From NCBI GenBank assembly GCA_020718925.1, contig DYRC01000112.1:1-11689 (forward strand): a stretch of 11,689 nt of DNA, read 5' to 3'. A program made the position numbers and the translations under genes. The notes under the pieces are model-generated. The model made no database searches. It worked only from the letters and a program-made list of their open reading frames with translations, and was not told the DNA's origin. Source of the DNA: Desulfonema limicola. Lineage in GTDB: Bacteria > Desulfobacterota > Desulfobacteria > Desulfobacterales > DYRC01. Positions 1-7,305 of this stretch are shown here, one piece after another; within the stretch, counting starts at the first letter, position 1, and each line of letters opens with the position of its first letter.

Positions 1-21
1 ATCATATATTTTTCGGCAATA

Positions 22-98
22 TTGTAGGGGTAAGCCCCTGTGCTTACCCTTGCAGGCTTACCCTTGCAGCAGGGCAATCACAGGGGATGCCCCTACAA
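22..98. repeat. Palindromic dispersed-type repeat with internal duplication
   Basis: Seen directly: the outer arms at 22-42 and 79-98 are near-perfect inverted copies (TTGTAGGGG outward, CCCCTGTG/CACAGGGG inward). Each arm is itself partly palindromic (AGGGG..CCCCT). Between them a 14-base unit, GCTTACCCTTGCAG, occurs twice back to back at 42-55 and 56-69 without mismatch. The element has no coding capacity and sits just upstream of the CODH operon promoter region. It looks like a REP/MITE-like short repeat that would occur in many copies in the genome, but copy number cannot be judged from this window. Confidence 0.75.
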
Positions 99-111
99 AA
101 TATCAAAAAAT

Positions 112-141
112 TTGCGGACAGGTATTTATCTCTGTTATAAA
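112..141 (+). promoter_or_regulatory. Candidate promoter of the CODH operon
   Basis: A TGTTATAAA string at 133-141 fits an extended -10 element (TG-N-TATAAA). A weak -35 like TTGCGG lies at 112-117 with an 18-base spacer. This places transcription start roughly 15-20 bases ahead of the ribosome binding site at 155-160. No clear CooA-type or FNR-type palindrome was found between the promoter and the start codon. It is a motif match only. Confidence 0.4.
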
Positions 142-166
142 AAAATCTTAACAAAAGGAGAGCCGG

Positions 167-1393
167 ATGAAATATGTCATTATCGGCAACGGCGTGGCAG
201 GCGTTCATGCCGCCGAAGCTATTCGTCAGAACGATCCGCATGGAAAAATCACCATGATAGGCGATGAAACCTTTCCTCCTTACTGCCGCCCGATGATCAG
301 CCTCATGCTTGAAGGCAGCATCGGCGCAGAAAAACTTCCTATCCGAAATCCTGATTTCTATGAAAAACTCAATATCGAAGCTGTTTTGGGCAGCCGTATC
401 ATCCGTTTGGATGCGGATAACAAAACGCTTGAAACTTCAAACGCTCAGATCATCCATTTTGACAAACTCCTGATTGCCACCGGTGCAGACCCCAGACCGA
501 TCAAAGCCCTTGGTTCGGATTTGAAAAATATCTTTTTTATGAGAACCAAAAATCATGTCCGTCAGATGATTGATGTTTTGCCTCATGCCAAAAATGCCGT
601 TGTGCTGGGAGGCGGTCTTGTGGGATTTAAAGCCGCTTACGCACTTCTTCACAGAGGCTTAAATGTAACGCTTCTGATCGGCTCAGATTATCCACTCTCT
701 ATGCAGGCAGACCGCCAAGCCGGAAAACTGATTACAGAAGAGCTGCTTTCTCACGGTTTAACCGTCAAAGTCAATGCGGATGTTCAGGGCTTTGACGGAA
801 ACGGAAGCGTAAACACAGCGCATCTTTCAGACGGAACAACAATCCCCTGTGATTTGGCAGTCATCGGCAAGGGAGTTTTGCCGGCGCATTCTTTTGTACC
901 CCGAAACCGCATCAATGTTGATCTGGGCATATTGGTCAGTCCAAATATGGAAACCAGCGTTCCCGGAATTTATGCTGCCGGAGATGTGGCAGAAATGACC
1001 GACATTGCCCGAAAAACCAATTGGGTCAATGCTATCTTGCCGGAAGCCGTAACTCAGGGCAGGATTGCCGGAATGAACATGAGCGGACGCAAGATGTTTT
1101 ACGAGGGCAGTCTGAGCCGGAACGTGATTCGGATTTTTGATACGGACATTATGACAGCCGGTCTTGTCAATCCGCCGAATGATTCATTTTATGAAGTGAT
1201 TTCAGACACAGATCATCGGCATAAACGCTATCGGAAATTGGTATTCAGAGATGATCGGCTTGTCGGAATGGTCATGGTGAATCAGATTGAACAGGGCGGA
1301 ATCCTGAGCTCACTGATCCGAAGTCAGATGCCGATAACTATTCCGAAAGAACGCTTGTCGGAAAGCTCGTTTAACTATAAGAAATTGATTTAA
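167..1393 (+). CDS. FAD/NAD(P)-dependent oxidoreductase of the CODH cluster (FNOR)
   Basis: A cytoplasmic pyridine-nucleotide:flavin oxidoreductase of 408 residues. It shows two dinucleotide-binding Rossmann motifs, GNGVAG at residues 7-12 for FAD and GGGLVG at 148-153 for NAD(P)H. It also has an ATGADPR segment at 104-110 and the late FAD motif GIYAAGDVAE from 267, the usual order for the NADH oxidase / rubredoxin reductase / NirB-like family. A cysteine at 40 (PYCRP) lies near where NADH oxidases carry a redox cysteine; whether it is redox-active here is unknown. The start is supported by AAGGAG at 155-160. The gene precedes cooF by 13 bases. Flavin-NAD oxidoreductases linked to CooF/CooS are known from anaerobes, and the inferred job is to move CO-derived electrons from CooF to NAD(P)+. 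The family is secure; the electron partner and nucleotide preference are inferred. Confidence 0.87.
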   Translation: MKYVIIGNGVAGVHAAEAIRQNDPHGKITMIGDETFPPYCRPMISLMLEGSIGAEKLPIRNPDFYEKLNIEAVLGSRIIRLDADNKTLETSNAQIIHFDKLLIATGADPRPIKALGSDLKNIFFMRTKNHVRQMIDVLPHAKNAVVLGGGLVGFKAAYALLHRGLNVTLLIGSDYPLSMQADRQAGKLITEELLSHGLTVKVNADVQGFDGNGSVNTAHLSDGTTIPCDLAVIGKGVLPAHSFVPRNRINVDLGILVSPNMETSVPGIYAAGDVAEMTDIARKTNWVNAILPEAVTQGRIAGMNMSGRKMFYEGSLSRNVIRIFDTDIMTAGLVNPPNDSFYEVISDTDHRHKRYRKLVFRDDRLVGMVMVNQIEQGGILSSLIRSQMPITIPKERLSESSFNYKKLI

Positions 1394-1406
1394 ACGGAGG
1401 AAGGGT

Positions 1407-2009
1407 ATGAAGAAAGTCATGGTTCATCCTGAGCGGTGTGTGGGATGTATGCAGTGCATGATGTCCTGCGCCACTGCTCATTCCCAAAGCAAATCCCTGT
1501 TCACTGCCATCAGTGAAAAGCCTTTGCCCAAACCGCGAGTTCATGTGGGAGCGGGACGATACGGCGAAGGGTTTCCGAATCGTTGCAGGCATTGCGATCC
1601 TGCGCCCTGTCTGTCTGCCTGTCTGCCCGGAGCGATTTTCCGGGATCATGCAACAGGCACGATTCTTATCAATCCGGAGCGATGTATCAATTGCGCCTCC
1701 TGTGCAATGGCATGTCCGTTCGGCGTGATCCGCTATCATCAGGAGTATTCCGCGCCTATAGGAAAAGCGGTTGCCGTCAAATGCGATAACTGTCTTGAAC
1801 GCCAAATTCCTGCCTGTGTCGAAGTCTGCAAATCCGGCGCACTGACCTACGAAGAACCATCATCAGCCATGAAACGCAAAACAGACGAAGTTGCCCGAAG
1901 CATTTGTGCTGATGCGATGAAAGAAAATACCACACCGGGATTTGCCTTGTTGAATGCCGTTAAACGAGCAGAAGTCAGAATGAGGGAGGAAAAATCATGC
2001 ACGATATGA
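1407..2009 (+). CDS. cooF: CooF-like ferredoxin with four [4Fe-4S] clusters
   Basis: An electron-transfer protein of 200 residues that would accept electrons from CO dehydrogenase. Sixteen cysteines form four cluster motifs: C11/C14/C17/C21, C60/C63/C68/C72, C93/C96/C99/C103 and C126/C129/C137/C141. This is the pattern of the CooF/HycB/DmsB-type polyferredoxin family. The last ~55 residues lack cluster cysteines and look helical and charged. There is no signal peptide, so it is cytoplasmic. A strong GGAGG at 1396-1400 lies 6 bases before the ATG. The 3' end overlaps the cooS start by 13 bases (1997-2009), indicating translational coupling. Flanking by cooS and a flavin oxidoreductase supports CooF over other four-cluster ferredoxins. 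Confidence 0.93.
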   Translation: MKKVMVHPERCVGCMQCMMSCATAHSQSKSLFTAISEKPLPKPRVHVGAGRYGEGFPNRCRHCDPAPCLSACLPGAIFRDHATGTILINPERCINCASCAMACPFGVIRYHQEYSAPIGKAVAVKCDNCLERQIPACVEVCKSGALTYEEPSSAMKRKTDEVARSICADAMKENTTPGFALLNAVKRAEVRMREEKSCTI

Positions 2010-3868
2010 GAACTATTGCCGAAGACAGCCGGTTATTATTGAAAAAAGCCGAAAAAGACGGCATTGAAACCGTATGGGATCGATTTGAAGCGCAGCAGCC
2101 CAGTTGCGGTTATTGCGAAATGGGGTTAAGCTGCCGGATATGCGTGATGGGACCATGCCGGATTGATCCGTTTGGGGAAGGACCTCAGAAAGGCGTTTGC
2201 GGTGCGGATGCAGATATTATTGTGGCAAGAAATCTCTGCCGCATGATTGCCGCCGGTGCCGCGTCTCATTCTGATCACGGTCGTGATTTGGTCGAGGTTT
2301 TGGAGGCAGTATCCGAAGGACGTGCGCCGGGCTATTCGATCAGAGATGAGCAGAAACTTAAACATCTTGCGATTGAATACGGAATAGCCATTGAAGGCAA
2401 ACAGATATTGAAAATTGCCGGAGAGCTTGCTTATGCGATGCAGGAAGATTTCGGAACCCGGAAAAAAGAGTTGACCTTTGTAAAACGTGCGCCTGCCAAG
2501 CGTCAGGAAATATGGAAAAAAATCGGCATCACGCCCAGAGGCATTGACAGAGAAACATCGGAGATGATGCACCGGACGCACATGGGCGTTGATAACGGCT
2601 GGCTAAGCCTGCTGCTTCAAGGCATGAGAAACGCGCTTTCCGATGGCTGGGGCGGGGCAATGATTGCTTCTGAAGTATCGGATATTCTTTACGGAACACC
2701 GATGCCGGTTCAGACATCCGCCAATGTCGGCGTATTAAAAGCAGATCATGTCAATATTGTGGTTCACGGTCATAACCCTGTGGTTTCTGAAATGATTCTT
2801 CTTGCCTGTCAGACGACTGAACTGGTTGATCTTGCCAAACAGAAAGGCGCTAAAGGAATCAATCTTGCAGGCGTCTGCTGCACCGGAAACGAACTGCTGA
2901 TGAGACATGGCGTGGCAATGGCAGGAAATCATCTGACTACGGAACTGGTTCTGGCAACCGGGGCGGTGGAGATGATGATTGTGGATTATCAGTGCATTAT
3001 GCCCGCGATTGCCTCAGTTGCCGCATGTTATCATACCAAAATGATCAGCACCAGCGACAAGGCGCATTTTCCGGGTATGGTTCACCGGGAATTTCATCCT
3101 GACAATGCAAAAGTTCTTGCGATTGAACTGATTAAAGAAGCGATTGAAAATTTTGAATGCCGGGGCAATGTTTATATTCCGACAGAGCCGGTTGCATCTA
3201 TCGGCGGATGTTCTGTGGAAGCGATATTGAAAGTTCTGGGCGGAACGCCGACGCCGTTTATTGACGCCATCAAAGCCGGACTGATTCGGGGAGCAGTGGG
3301 TATCGTGGGCTGCAACAATCCGCGAATCAGGCAGGATTACGGGCATGTTACGCTGACAAAACGCCTGATTGAAAATGATATTCTGGTGATTGATACCGGA
3401 TGTGTGGCAGTTGCCACTGCAAAAGCAGGTTTGAAAATGCCGGAATCCGTGAAATATGCGGGCGCGGGGCTTGCAAAAGTCTGTACTCAGTTGGGCGTTC
3501 CGCCGGTATTTCATATCGGCAGTTGCGTGGATAATGTGCGGATTCTGGTTCTGCTCTCTGCATTGGCAAATACGCTGGGCGTTGACATCAGCGATCTGCC
3601 GGTTGCCGGTGCCGCGCCGGAATGGTATTCGGAAAAAGCGGTAGCTATCGGCGTATATTTTGTTGCTTCAGGCGTTTATACGGTTCTGGGTCCCATGCCG
3701 CCCATTACCGGAAGCATGAATGTTGTGAATCTGCTGACTCAGGGGTTGAACGATGTGGTCGGAGCAACTTTCGCGGTTGAACCTGATCCGGAAAAAGCTG
3801 CTGTTCTCATTCGCCGCCATATTGAAGGCAAGCGGCAAAAGCTGGGGCTGGATTCGATGACGATCTGA
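1997..3868 (+). CDS. cooS: Ni-Fe carbon monoxide dehydrogenase catalytic subunit
   Basis: Catalyses CO + H2O = CO2 + 2 H+ + 2 e- in the cytoplasm, normally as a homodimer. The 623 residues are close to the usual 620-640. Aligned from memory to the Carboxydothermus enzyme, all C-cluster ligands are present: H259, C295, C333, C439, C469 and C510. The catalytic lysine K547 (SEKA) is also present. B-cluster cysteines are C46, C49, C54 and C68. The D-cluster motif is the short C37-x2-C40, with serine at 45 where the CX7C enzymes have their second cysteine. H91 and H94 remain of the usual histidine relay, while the next position is D97. The start is chosen by GGGAGGA at 1984-1990, inside the end of cooF. 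No cooC nickel-insertion ATPase gene lies in this window. The assignment is essentially certain; whether it works alone or with acetyl-CoA synthase elsewhere cannot be seen. Confidence 0.98.
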   Translation: MHDMRTIAEDSRLLLKKAEKDGIETVWDRFEAQQPSCGYCEMGLSCRICVMGPCRIDPFGEGPQKGVCGADADIIVARNLCRMIAAGAASHSDHGRDLVEVLEAVSEGRAPGYSIRDEQKLKHLAIEYGIAIEGKQILKIAGELAYAMQEDFGTRKKELTFVKRAPAKRQEIWKKIGITPRGIDRETSEMMHRTHMGVDNGWLSLLLQGMRNALSDGWGGAMIASEVSDILYGTPMPVQTSANVGVLKADHVNIVVHGHNPVVSEMILLACQTTELVDLAKQKGAKGINLAGVCCTGNELLMRHGVAMAGNHLTTELVLATGAVEMMIVDYQCIMPAIASVAACYHTKMISTSDKAHFPGMVHREFHPDNAKVLAIELIKEAIENFECRGNVYIPTEPVASIGGCSVEAILKVLGGTPTPFIDAIKAGLIRGAVGIVGCNNPRIRQDYGHVTLTKRLIENDILVIDTGCVAVATAKAGLKMPESVKYAGAGLAKVCTQLGVPPVFHIGSCVDNVRILVLLSALANTLGVDISDLPVAGAAPEWYSEKAVAIGVYFVASGVYTVLGPMPPITGSMNVVNLLTQGLNDVVGATFAVEPDPEKAAVLIRRHIEGKRQKLGLDSMTI

Positions 3869-3884
3869 TATGAAGAATCATATC
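3867..3884 (+). terminator. Small hairpin at the cooS stop codon
   Basis: GATATGA (3867-3873) and TCATATC (3878-3884) form a 7-bp stem around an AGAA loop, starting within the cooS stop codon. No uninterrupted T-run follows directly; T-rich DNA begins about 20 bases later. It could be a weak terminator or an mRNA 3'-end stabiliser. AT-rich stems like this arise by chance fairly often. Confidence 0.3.
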
Positions 3885-3976
3885 CTTTCGGAAAAAATTT
3901 CTTGATTTTTTTATGATTCTATGTCTGTATCATACGCCAAGAGCAGGTTATTCAAACAAATTTTAAGGAGGGTTTC
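3869..3976 (+). promoter_or_regulatory. Intergenic leader of the binding-protein gene
   Basis: A 108-base AT-rich gap. It contains TTGATT at 3902-3907 and TATCAT at 3928-3933, individually like -35 and -10 hexamers but 20 bases apart, which is wider than usual. A very strong ribosome binding site, AAGGAGGG at 3965-3972, precedes the next gene. Independent transcription of that gene is plausible but not proven by the motifs. Confidence 0.25.
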
Positions 3977-5149
3977 ATGCAAAAATCGTTATGGTGTGTT
4001 ATTATCTTGTGTCTGGTGGCTGTATTGTGCGTTTCTCCCGCGTGGAGTGCGGACAAGACCATCAAGGTCGGCTTCAATATTCCGCTGACCGGCGACATCC
4101 CCAAGGTCGGCGAAGGCTCCAAATTTTCTGCGGAGATGCTCAAAGAGCAGATCAACGGCGCGGGCGGAATCAAAATCGGCAATGACACTTACAAGCTGGA
4201 GTTTGTTTACGAAGACAACGAAGCCAAAGCCGAGTCTGCTACGGCTGCTGCGTTAAAGCTCATTACCAAAGACAATGTGCTTGCGATTATCGGTCCCCAG
4301 TCCAGCAAGCAGGCGATTCCCGGCGGACAGGTCTGCAATGACAACAAAACGCCGATGATTTCTCCCTGGTCAACCAATCCGCAGACCACCAAAGATCGTC
4401 CGTATGTATTCCGGTCATGTTTTCTGGATCCGTTTCAGGGACCTGTGGCAGCCAATTTTGTAACTCAGGAATTTAAGGCAAAAAAAGCCGCTGTGTTGTA
4501 TGACATTGCCAGCGATTATCCCAAAGGGCTTGCGGAATATTTCAAAGAGGCATTTGAAAAGATTCACGGCAAGGGCGCGGTAACAGCGTTTGAGACATTT
4601 ACCACCAAAGACAGCGATTTCAGCGCGCAGTTGACCAAAATTATCAAGTCCGGCGCGGATGTCCTTTTTCTGCCCCAGTATTATTCGGAAGTGGCGTTGA
4701 TTGCCAAACAGGCGCATGAATTAGGCTGGAAAAAGCCCATCATGGGAAGCGATAGCTGGGGGTCTGCTGAGTTGATGAAACTTTGCGGCGATGACTGCAA
4801 GGGGCTGTTTTTCAGTACCCATTATGCGGCTGCTGGCGCAAAAGGCGCGACCAAAGAGTTCATTGACAAGTATAATGCCAAATACAAATATATTCCGGAT
4901 GATGTGGCTGCGCTGACTTGGGATGCGACAAATCTCCTGCTGATGGCTGCCAAAAACACCGGCGGGCTGACCGGAAATCTTCAGAAAGACCGGGATGCTA
5001 TTAAAGATCAACTGGCAAAAATCAAAGATTTTGAAGGCATTACCGGCAAGATGACCTTTAATCAGAAAGGCGATCCGACCAAGTGTGCGGTAATTGTCAA
5101 GATCAGCGATAAAGGCGAGTTTGAGTTCTATCAGTCTGTTTGTCCGTAA
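3977..5149 (+). CDS. LivK-like periplasmic substrate-binding protein of an ABC transporter
   Basis: A type I periplasmic binding protein of 390 residues, the usual length for the branched-chain amino acid (LivJ/LivK, Peripla_BP_6) family. Residues 1-24/25 form a signal peptide: positive N-terminus, hydrophobic core, and a small-residue end AWSA. The mature protein starts with the family-typical KVGFNIPLTGD at 30-40 and ends with a KGEFEFYQ strand. Family members deliver amino acids, short amides or aromatic compounds to LivHMGF-type permeases. The substrate here cannot be read. No permease or ATPase gene is adjacent, so it is an orphan in this window. Six cysteines in the mature part (120, 148, 270, 274, 370, 389) are unusual for this family and could pair as disulfides. 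A strong AAGGAGGG fixes the start and suggests high translation. Confidence 0.92.
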   Translation: MQKSLWCVIILCLVAVLCVSPAWSADKTIKVGFNIPLTGDIPKVGEGSKFSAEMLKEQINGAGGIKIGNDTYKLEFVYEDNEAKAESATAAALKLITKDNVLAIIGPQSSKQAIPGGQVCNDNKTPMISPWSTNPQTTKDRPYVFRSCFLDPFQGPVAANFVTQEFKAKKAAVLYDIASDYPKGLAEYFKEAFEKIHGKGAVTAFETFTTKDSDFSAQLTKIIKSGADVLFLPQYYSEVALIAKQAHELGWKKPIMGSDSWGSAELMKLCGDDCKGLFFSTHYAAAGAKGATKEFIDKYNAKYKYIPDDVAALTWDATNLLLMAAKNTGGLTGNLQKDRDAIKDQLAKIKDFEGITGKMTFNQKGDPTKCAVIVKISDKGEFEFYQSVCP

Positions 5150-5159
5150 ATTTTTCAAC

Positions 5160-5191
5160 ATACAGAGTGGGTATCTTTACTCACTCTGTAT
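5160..5191. terminator. Strong hairpin between convergent genes, probable bidirectional terminator
   Basis: ATACAGAGTGGGTA (5160-5173) pairs with 5178-5191 in a 14-bp stem with one G-T pair and a four-base loop. It lies 10 bases past the stop of the binding-protein gene. On the minus strand the stop codon of the converging gene (5181-5183) is inside the stem. Neither side has a long T-run, so rho-independent action is plausible but not textbook. Position between two convergent units supports a shared terminator. Confidence 0.6.
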
Positions 5192-6326
5192 TGCAGGAAT
5201 TGTTTCTTTCAAAGTTCTGAAAATAGCTGAACATTCCCCCCAGCAGAGCCGCCAAGATGATTAACAGGAGTTTTACGCCCCATGTTACATCTGACGCCAT
5301 CAAGCCCGCACTGACAGCGGACCCGAAGGTAAAAAGCCCTATTTCGATTCGGCGTTCGGTCTTTAAGCGTCTGCCCTGCGTGGTCAGGGTCAGCAGATTC
5401 ACCCGGCTGTCAATATTATCCGAAATCAGGCGCAGATAATTGAAATCAAAACGTACCTGTTTCTGAATTTTTTCCACTTTTCTGATTTTTGAGACAAATA
5501 AGGTATCATTCTGAGGCTCATAGACAAACAGATAATTATTGATGTCCAGCATTCCCAGATCCAGGGTCTGATCCAATCTGAACATCAGGCTTAAACTGTT
5601 GTGCAGATGGCATTGATAGGTTCGGATAGCCGTAAGATTTTTTTCAATTTCTTCAATATCTGCCGGAGAAATAAGCTTCTGAATCTGGTTTTCGCTTTTC
5701 TGACTCTGCATCCTGAATTCCTGAAATCGCTTATTTTCAAACTCCAATTTCTGAAAAACAGAATCTATCACCGCAAAATCACGATCTAAAAACTCGGTCG
5801 GGTCTCCGTACTGAGACAGCATCAGATAGCCCTGATCGTCAATGCGGTAAAGGCTGCCCAAAGATGACACTTTCACCGAAAGCATTTCCGCCGACACTTC
5901 CCATTGACAGTATTTCGCCACCATTTTTGCCGCATTTTTAGACAGATCACTGGAATGAGCAAAATAAATCCGGCTTGTGCCGATAAAAGAAAGCGATTCA
6001 CAAAGATTTCCCATCCGGCTTTCAAATTCCGCAGCACTTCTTTCCCACAGCGTTGCAACAGATTCACCCGGCTCTGTCCGTTGTCGTCGGAATTTGAAAA
6101 TATCCGTATCCCGAAATCTGAACAAACTGATATGCACCGCATCTTCTTCCGCCATGCGAAGCATTTTCAACTCCGGCTCTCCGGTATGAATCGTCGGCTT
6201 TTCTTCCAACTGATACACGGCTTTCCATTGCTTGAAAAATTCATAAGCCGGATCGCTCTCCCGGTTTAAGGCGGGAGATACTTTGAAAAATACGTATGCA
6301 TAGAAACGAGCCGAGTTTAAGTTCAT
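5181..6326 (-). CDS. Hypothetical protein with C-terminal two-helix membrane hairpin, third gene of the arn operon
   Basis: I do not recognise a family. The 381-residue product has a soluble N-terminal part of mixed helices and strands (1-190), then a charged, coiled-coil-prone stretch (about 190-235 and 280-326). It ends with two hydrophobic segments, about 327-343 and 350-368, separated by a short turn, and a polar tail. A large soluble domain with long helices leading into a terminal TM pair recalls CorA-type proteins, but no GMN motif is present, so no transport function is claimed. The ATG at 6326 leaves a 46-base gap after arnC and has a modest GGGA ahead. The reading frame is open further upstream to 6542, but that would overlap 170 bases of arnC and is less likely. 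Same strand and spacing suggest cotranscription with arnBC. The stop codon sits in the terminator stem at 5160-5191. Confidence 0.82.
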   Translation of the reverse strand: MNLNSARFYAYVFFKVSPALNRESDPAYEFFKQWKAVYQLEEKPTIHTGEPELKMLRMAEEDAVHISLFRFRDTDIFKFRRQRTEPGESVATLWERSAAEFESRMGNLCESLSFIGTSRIYFAHSSDLSKNAAKMVAKYCQWEVSAEMLSVKVSSLGSLYRIDDQGYLMLSQYGDPTEFLDRDFAVIDSVFQKLEFENKRFQEFRMQSQKSENQIQKLISPADIEEIEKNLTAIRTYQCHLHNSLSLMFRLDQTLDLGMLDINNYLFVYEPQNDTLFVSKIRKVEKIQKQVRFDFNYLRLISDNIDSRVNLLTLTTQGRRLKTERRIEIGLFTFGSAVSAGLMASDVTWGVKLLLIILAALLGGMFSYFQNFERNNSCNTE

Positions 6327-6372
6327 TTTTATTTCCCGAATATTTTCTTCAACGTATCCGATAAAGCACCTA

Positions 6373-7305
6373 TTATCTGCCAACGACTTTCTGCACAAAA
6401 TATCTGGGTCTGGCTCGGACATCGCTGTAAATCCGTCCGATATATTCACCCAAAAGCCCCATGCCGATAAACTGCGCGCCGATAAAGATAAATAAAATTG
6501 CAAACAGCGTAAAAACGCCGCCGACCGCCCATTCAGAACCATGAATCAGCCGCATGATCAGCAAAAACAAGCCGAATCCCACGCCTGTCGCAGAAATCAG
6601 TCCGCCCAGAATACTTAACAGCCTGAGCGGAAACGTGGTCATGCTGGTCAGTAAGTCAAAATTAAGATTGAATAATTTCCATAAGCTGTATTTGGATTCA
6701 CCGGCAACGCGCCTGCTGTGATTTACCTCAATTTCAGTGGTATGCCGGGCAAACGAATTGGCAAGCACCGGAATAAAGGTGCTGCGCTCATGGCATTGCA
6801 GCATGGCATCCACAATATGCCGCCGATATGCCCGCAGCATACAGCCGTAGTCGTGCATGTCCACGCCCGTGTGTTTCTGCACGGATTTGTTGACAATAAA
6901 TGACGCGGCTTTACGGAAAAGGCTGTCCTGCCGTTGGATTCTGACGCTGCCGACCACATCAAAACCTTCTTCAACTTTGCTGACCAATTTCGGAATTTCT
7001 TCCGGCGGATTCTGCAAATCCGCATCCAATGTAACCACAATATCGCCTTTGCATTCCGCAAACCCTGCCATGACTGCGGCATGCTGCCCGTAATTGCGAT
7101 TTAAAAAAACGCCGATAATTTTGCCCGGATGCTGCTCAACGGCTGCTGCTATTTTTTTTCGGGAACTATCGTAGCTCCCATCGTCAATCAGAATAATTTC
7201 ATAAGGGTTTTCAAGTTTATCACAGGAAGACAGACTTCTTGACACCAATTCGTCAAGATTGGCTTCTTCATTAAATACCGGAATCACAACAGAAATCAGA
7301 CTCAT
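6373..7305 (-). CDS. arnC: ArnC-like undecaprenyl-phosphate glycosyltransferase (GT2)
   Basis: An inner-membrane polyprenyl-phosphate sugar transferase of 310 residues (E. coli ArnC is about 322). The N-terminal GT-A domain begins SVVIPVFNEE and has the nucleotide-binding D41-D42 and the DxD motif D94-A-D96 in LDADLQNPPEE. Two membrane helices follow, about 229-252 and 263-287. The end, GAQFIGMGLLGEYIGRIY..VRARPRYF, is close to ArnC as I remember it. ArnC moves 4-deoxy-4-formamido-L-arabinose from UDP to undecaprenyl phosphate on the way to lipid A decoration. The start codon overlaps the arnB stop by 4 bases (ATGA, 7305-7302), so the two are coupled. Related DPM1/GtrB-type transferases use other sugars, so the exact sugar is inferred from the arnB neighbour. 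Confidence 0.87.
   Translation of the reverse strand: MSLISVVIPVFNEEANLDELVSRSLSSCDKLENPYEIILIDDGSYDSSRKKIAAAVEQHPGKIIGVFLNRNYGQHAAVMAGFAECKGDIVVTLDADLQNPPEEIPKLVSKVEEGFDVVGSVRIQRQDSLFRKAASFIVNKSVQKHTGVDMHDYGCMLRAYRRHIVDAMLQCHERSTFIPVLANSFARHTTEIEVNHSRRVAGESKYSLWKLFNLNFDLLTSMTTFPLRLLSILGGLISATGVGFGLFLLIMRLIHGSEWAVGGVFTLFAILFIFIGAQFIGMGLLGEYIGRIYSDVRARPRYFVQKVVGR

Noticed and set aside
1606..1627. CTGT/CTGC tetranucleotide run inside cooF, possible phase-variable tract
   Set aside because: It is imperfect and encodes required cluster II residues (C68, C72); a frameshift would destroy the protein, so codon constraint explains it better.
1371..1805. Minus-strand frame antisense to cooF
   Set aside because: It is a shadow of the four-cluster ferredoxin gene; no supporting signals.
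3014..3514. Open minus-strand frame antisense to cooS (also 2126-2581)
   Set aside because: Fully inside a certain gene, Cys/His/Arg-rich low-meaning translation, no ribosome site or known motif.
3892..3912. AAAAAAT...ATTTTTT hairpin after cooS as a terminator
   Set aside because: A pure A/T stem is too weak, and such pairing is expected by chance in AT-rich spacers.
6327..6542. Upstream extension of the hypothetical membrane protein gene to an ATG at 6542
   Set aside because: It would overlap arnC by about 170 bases; the added residues mirror the antisense-free shadow of arnC's end, and a start at 6326 falls cleanly after arnC.
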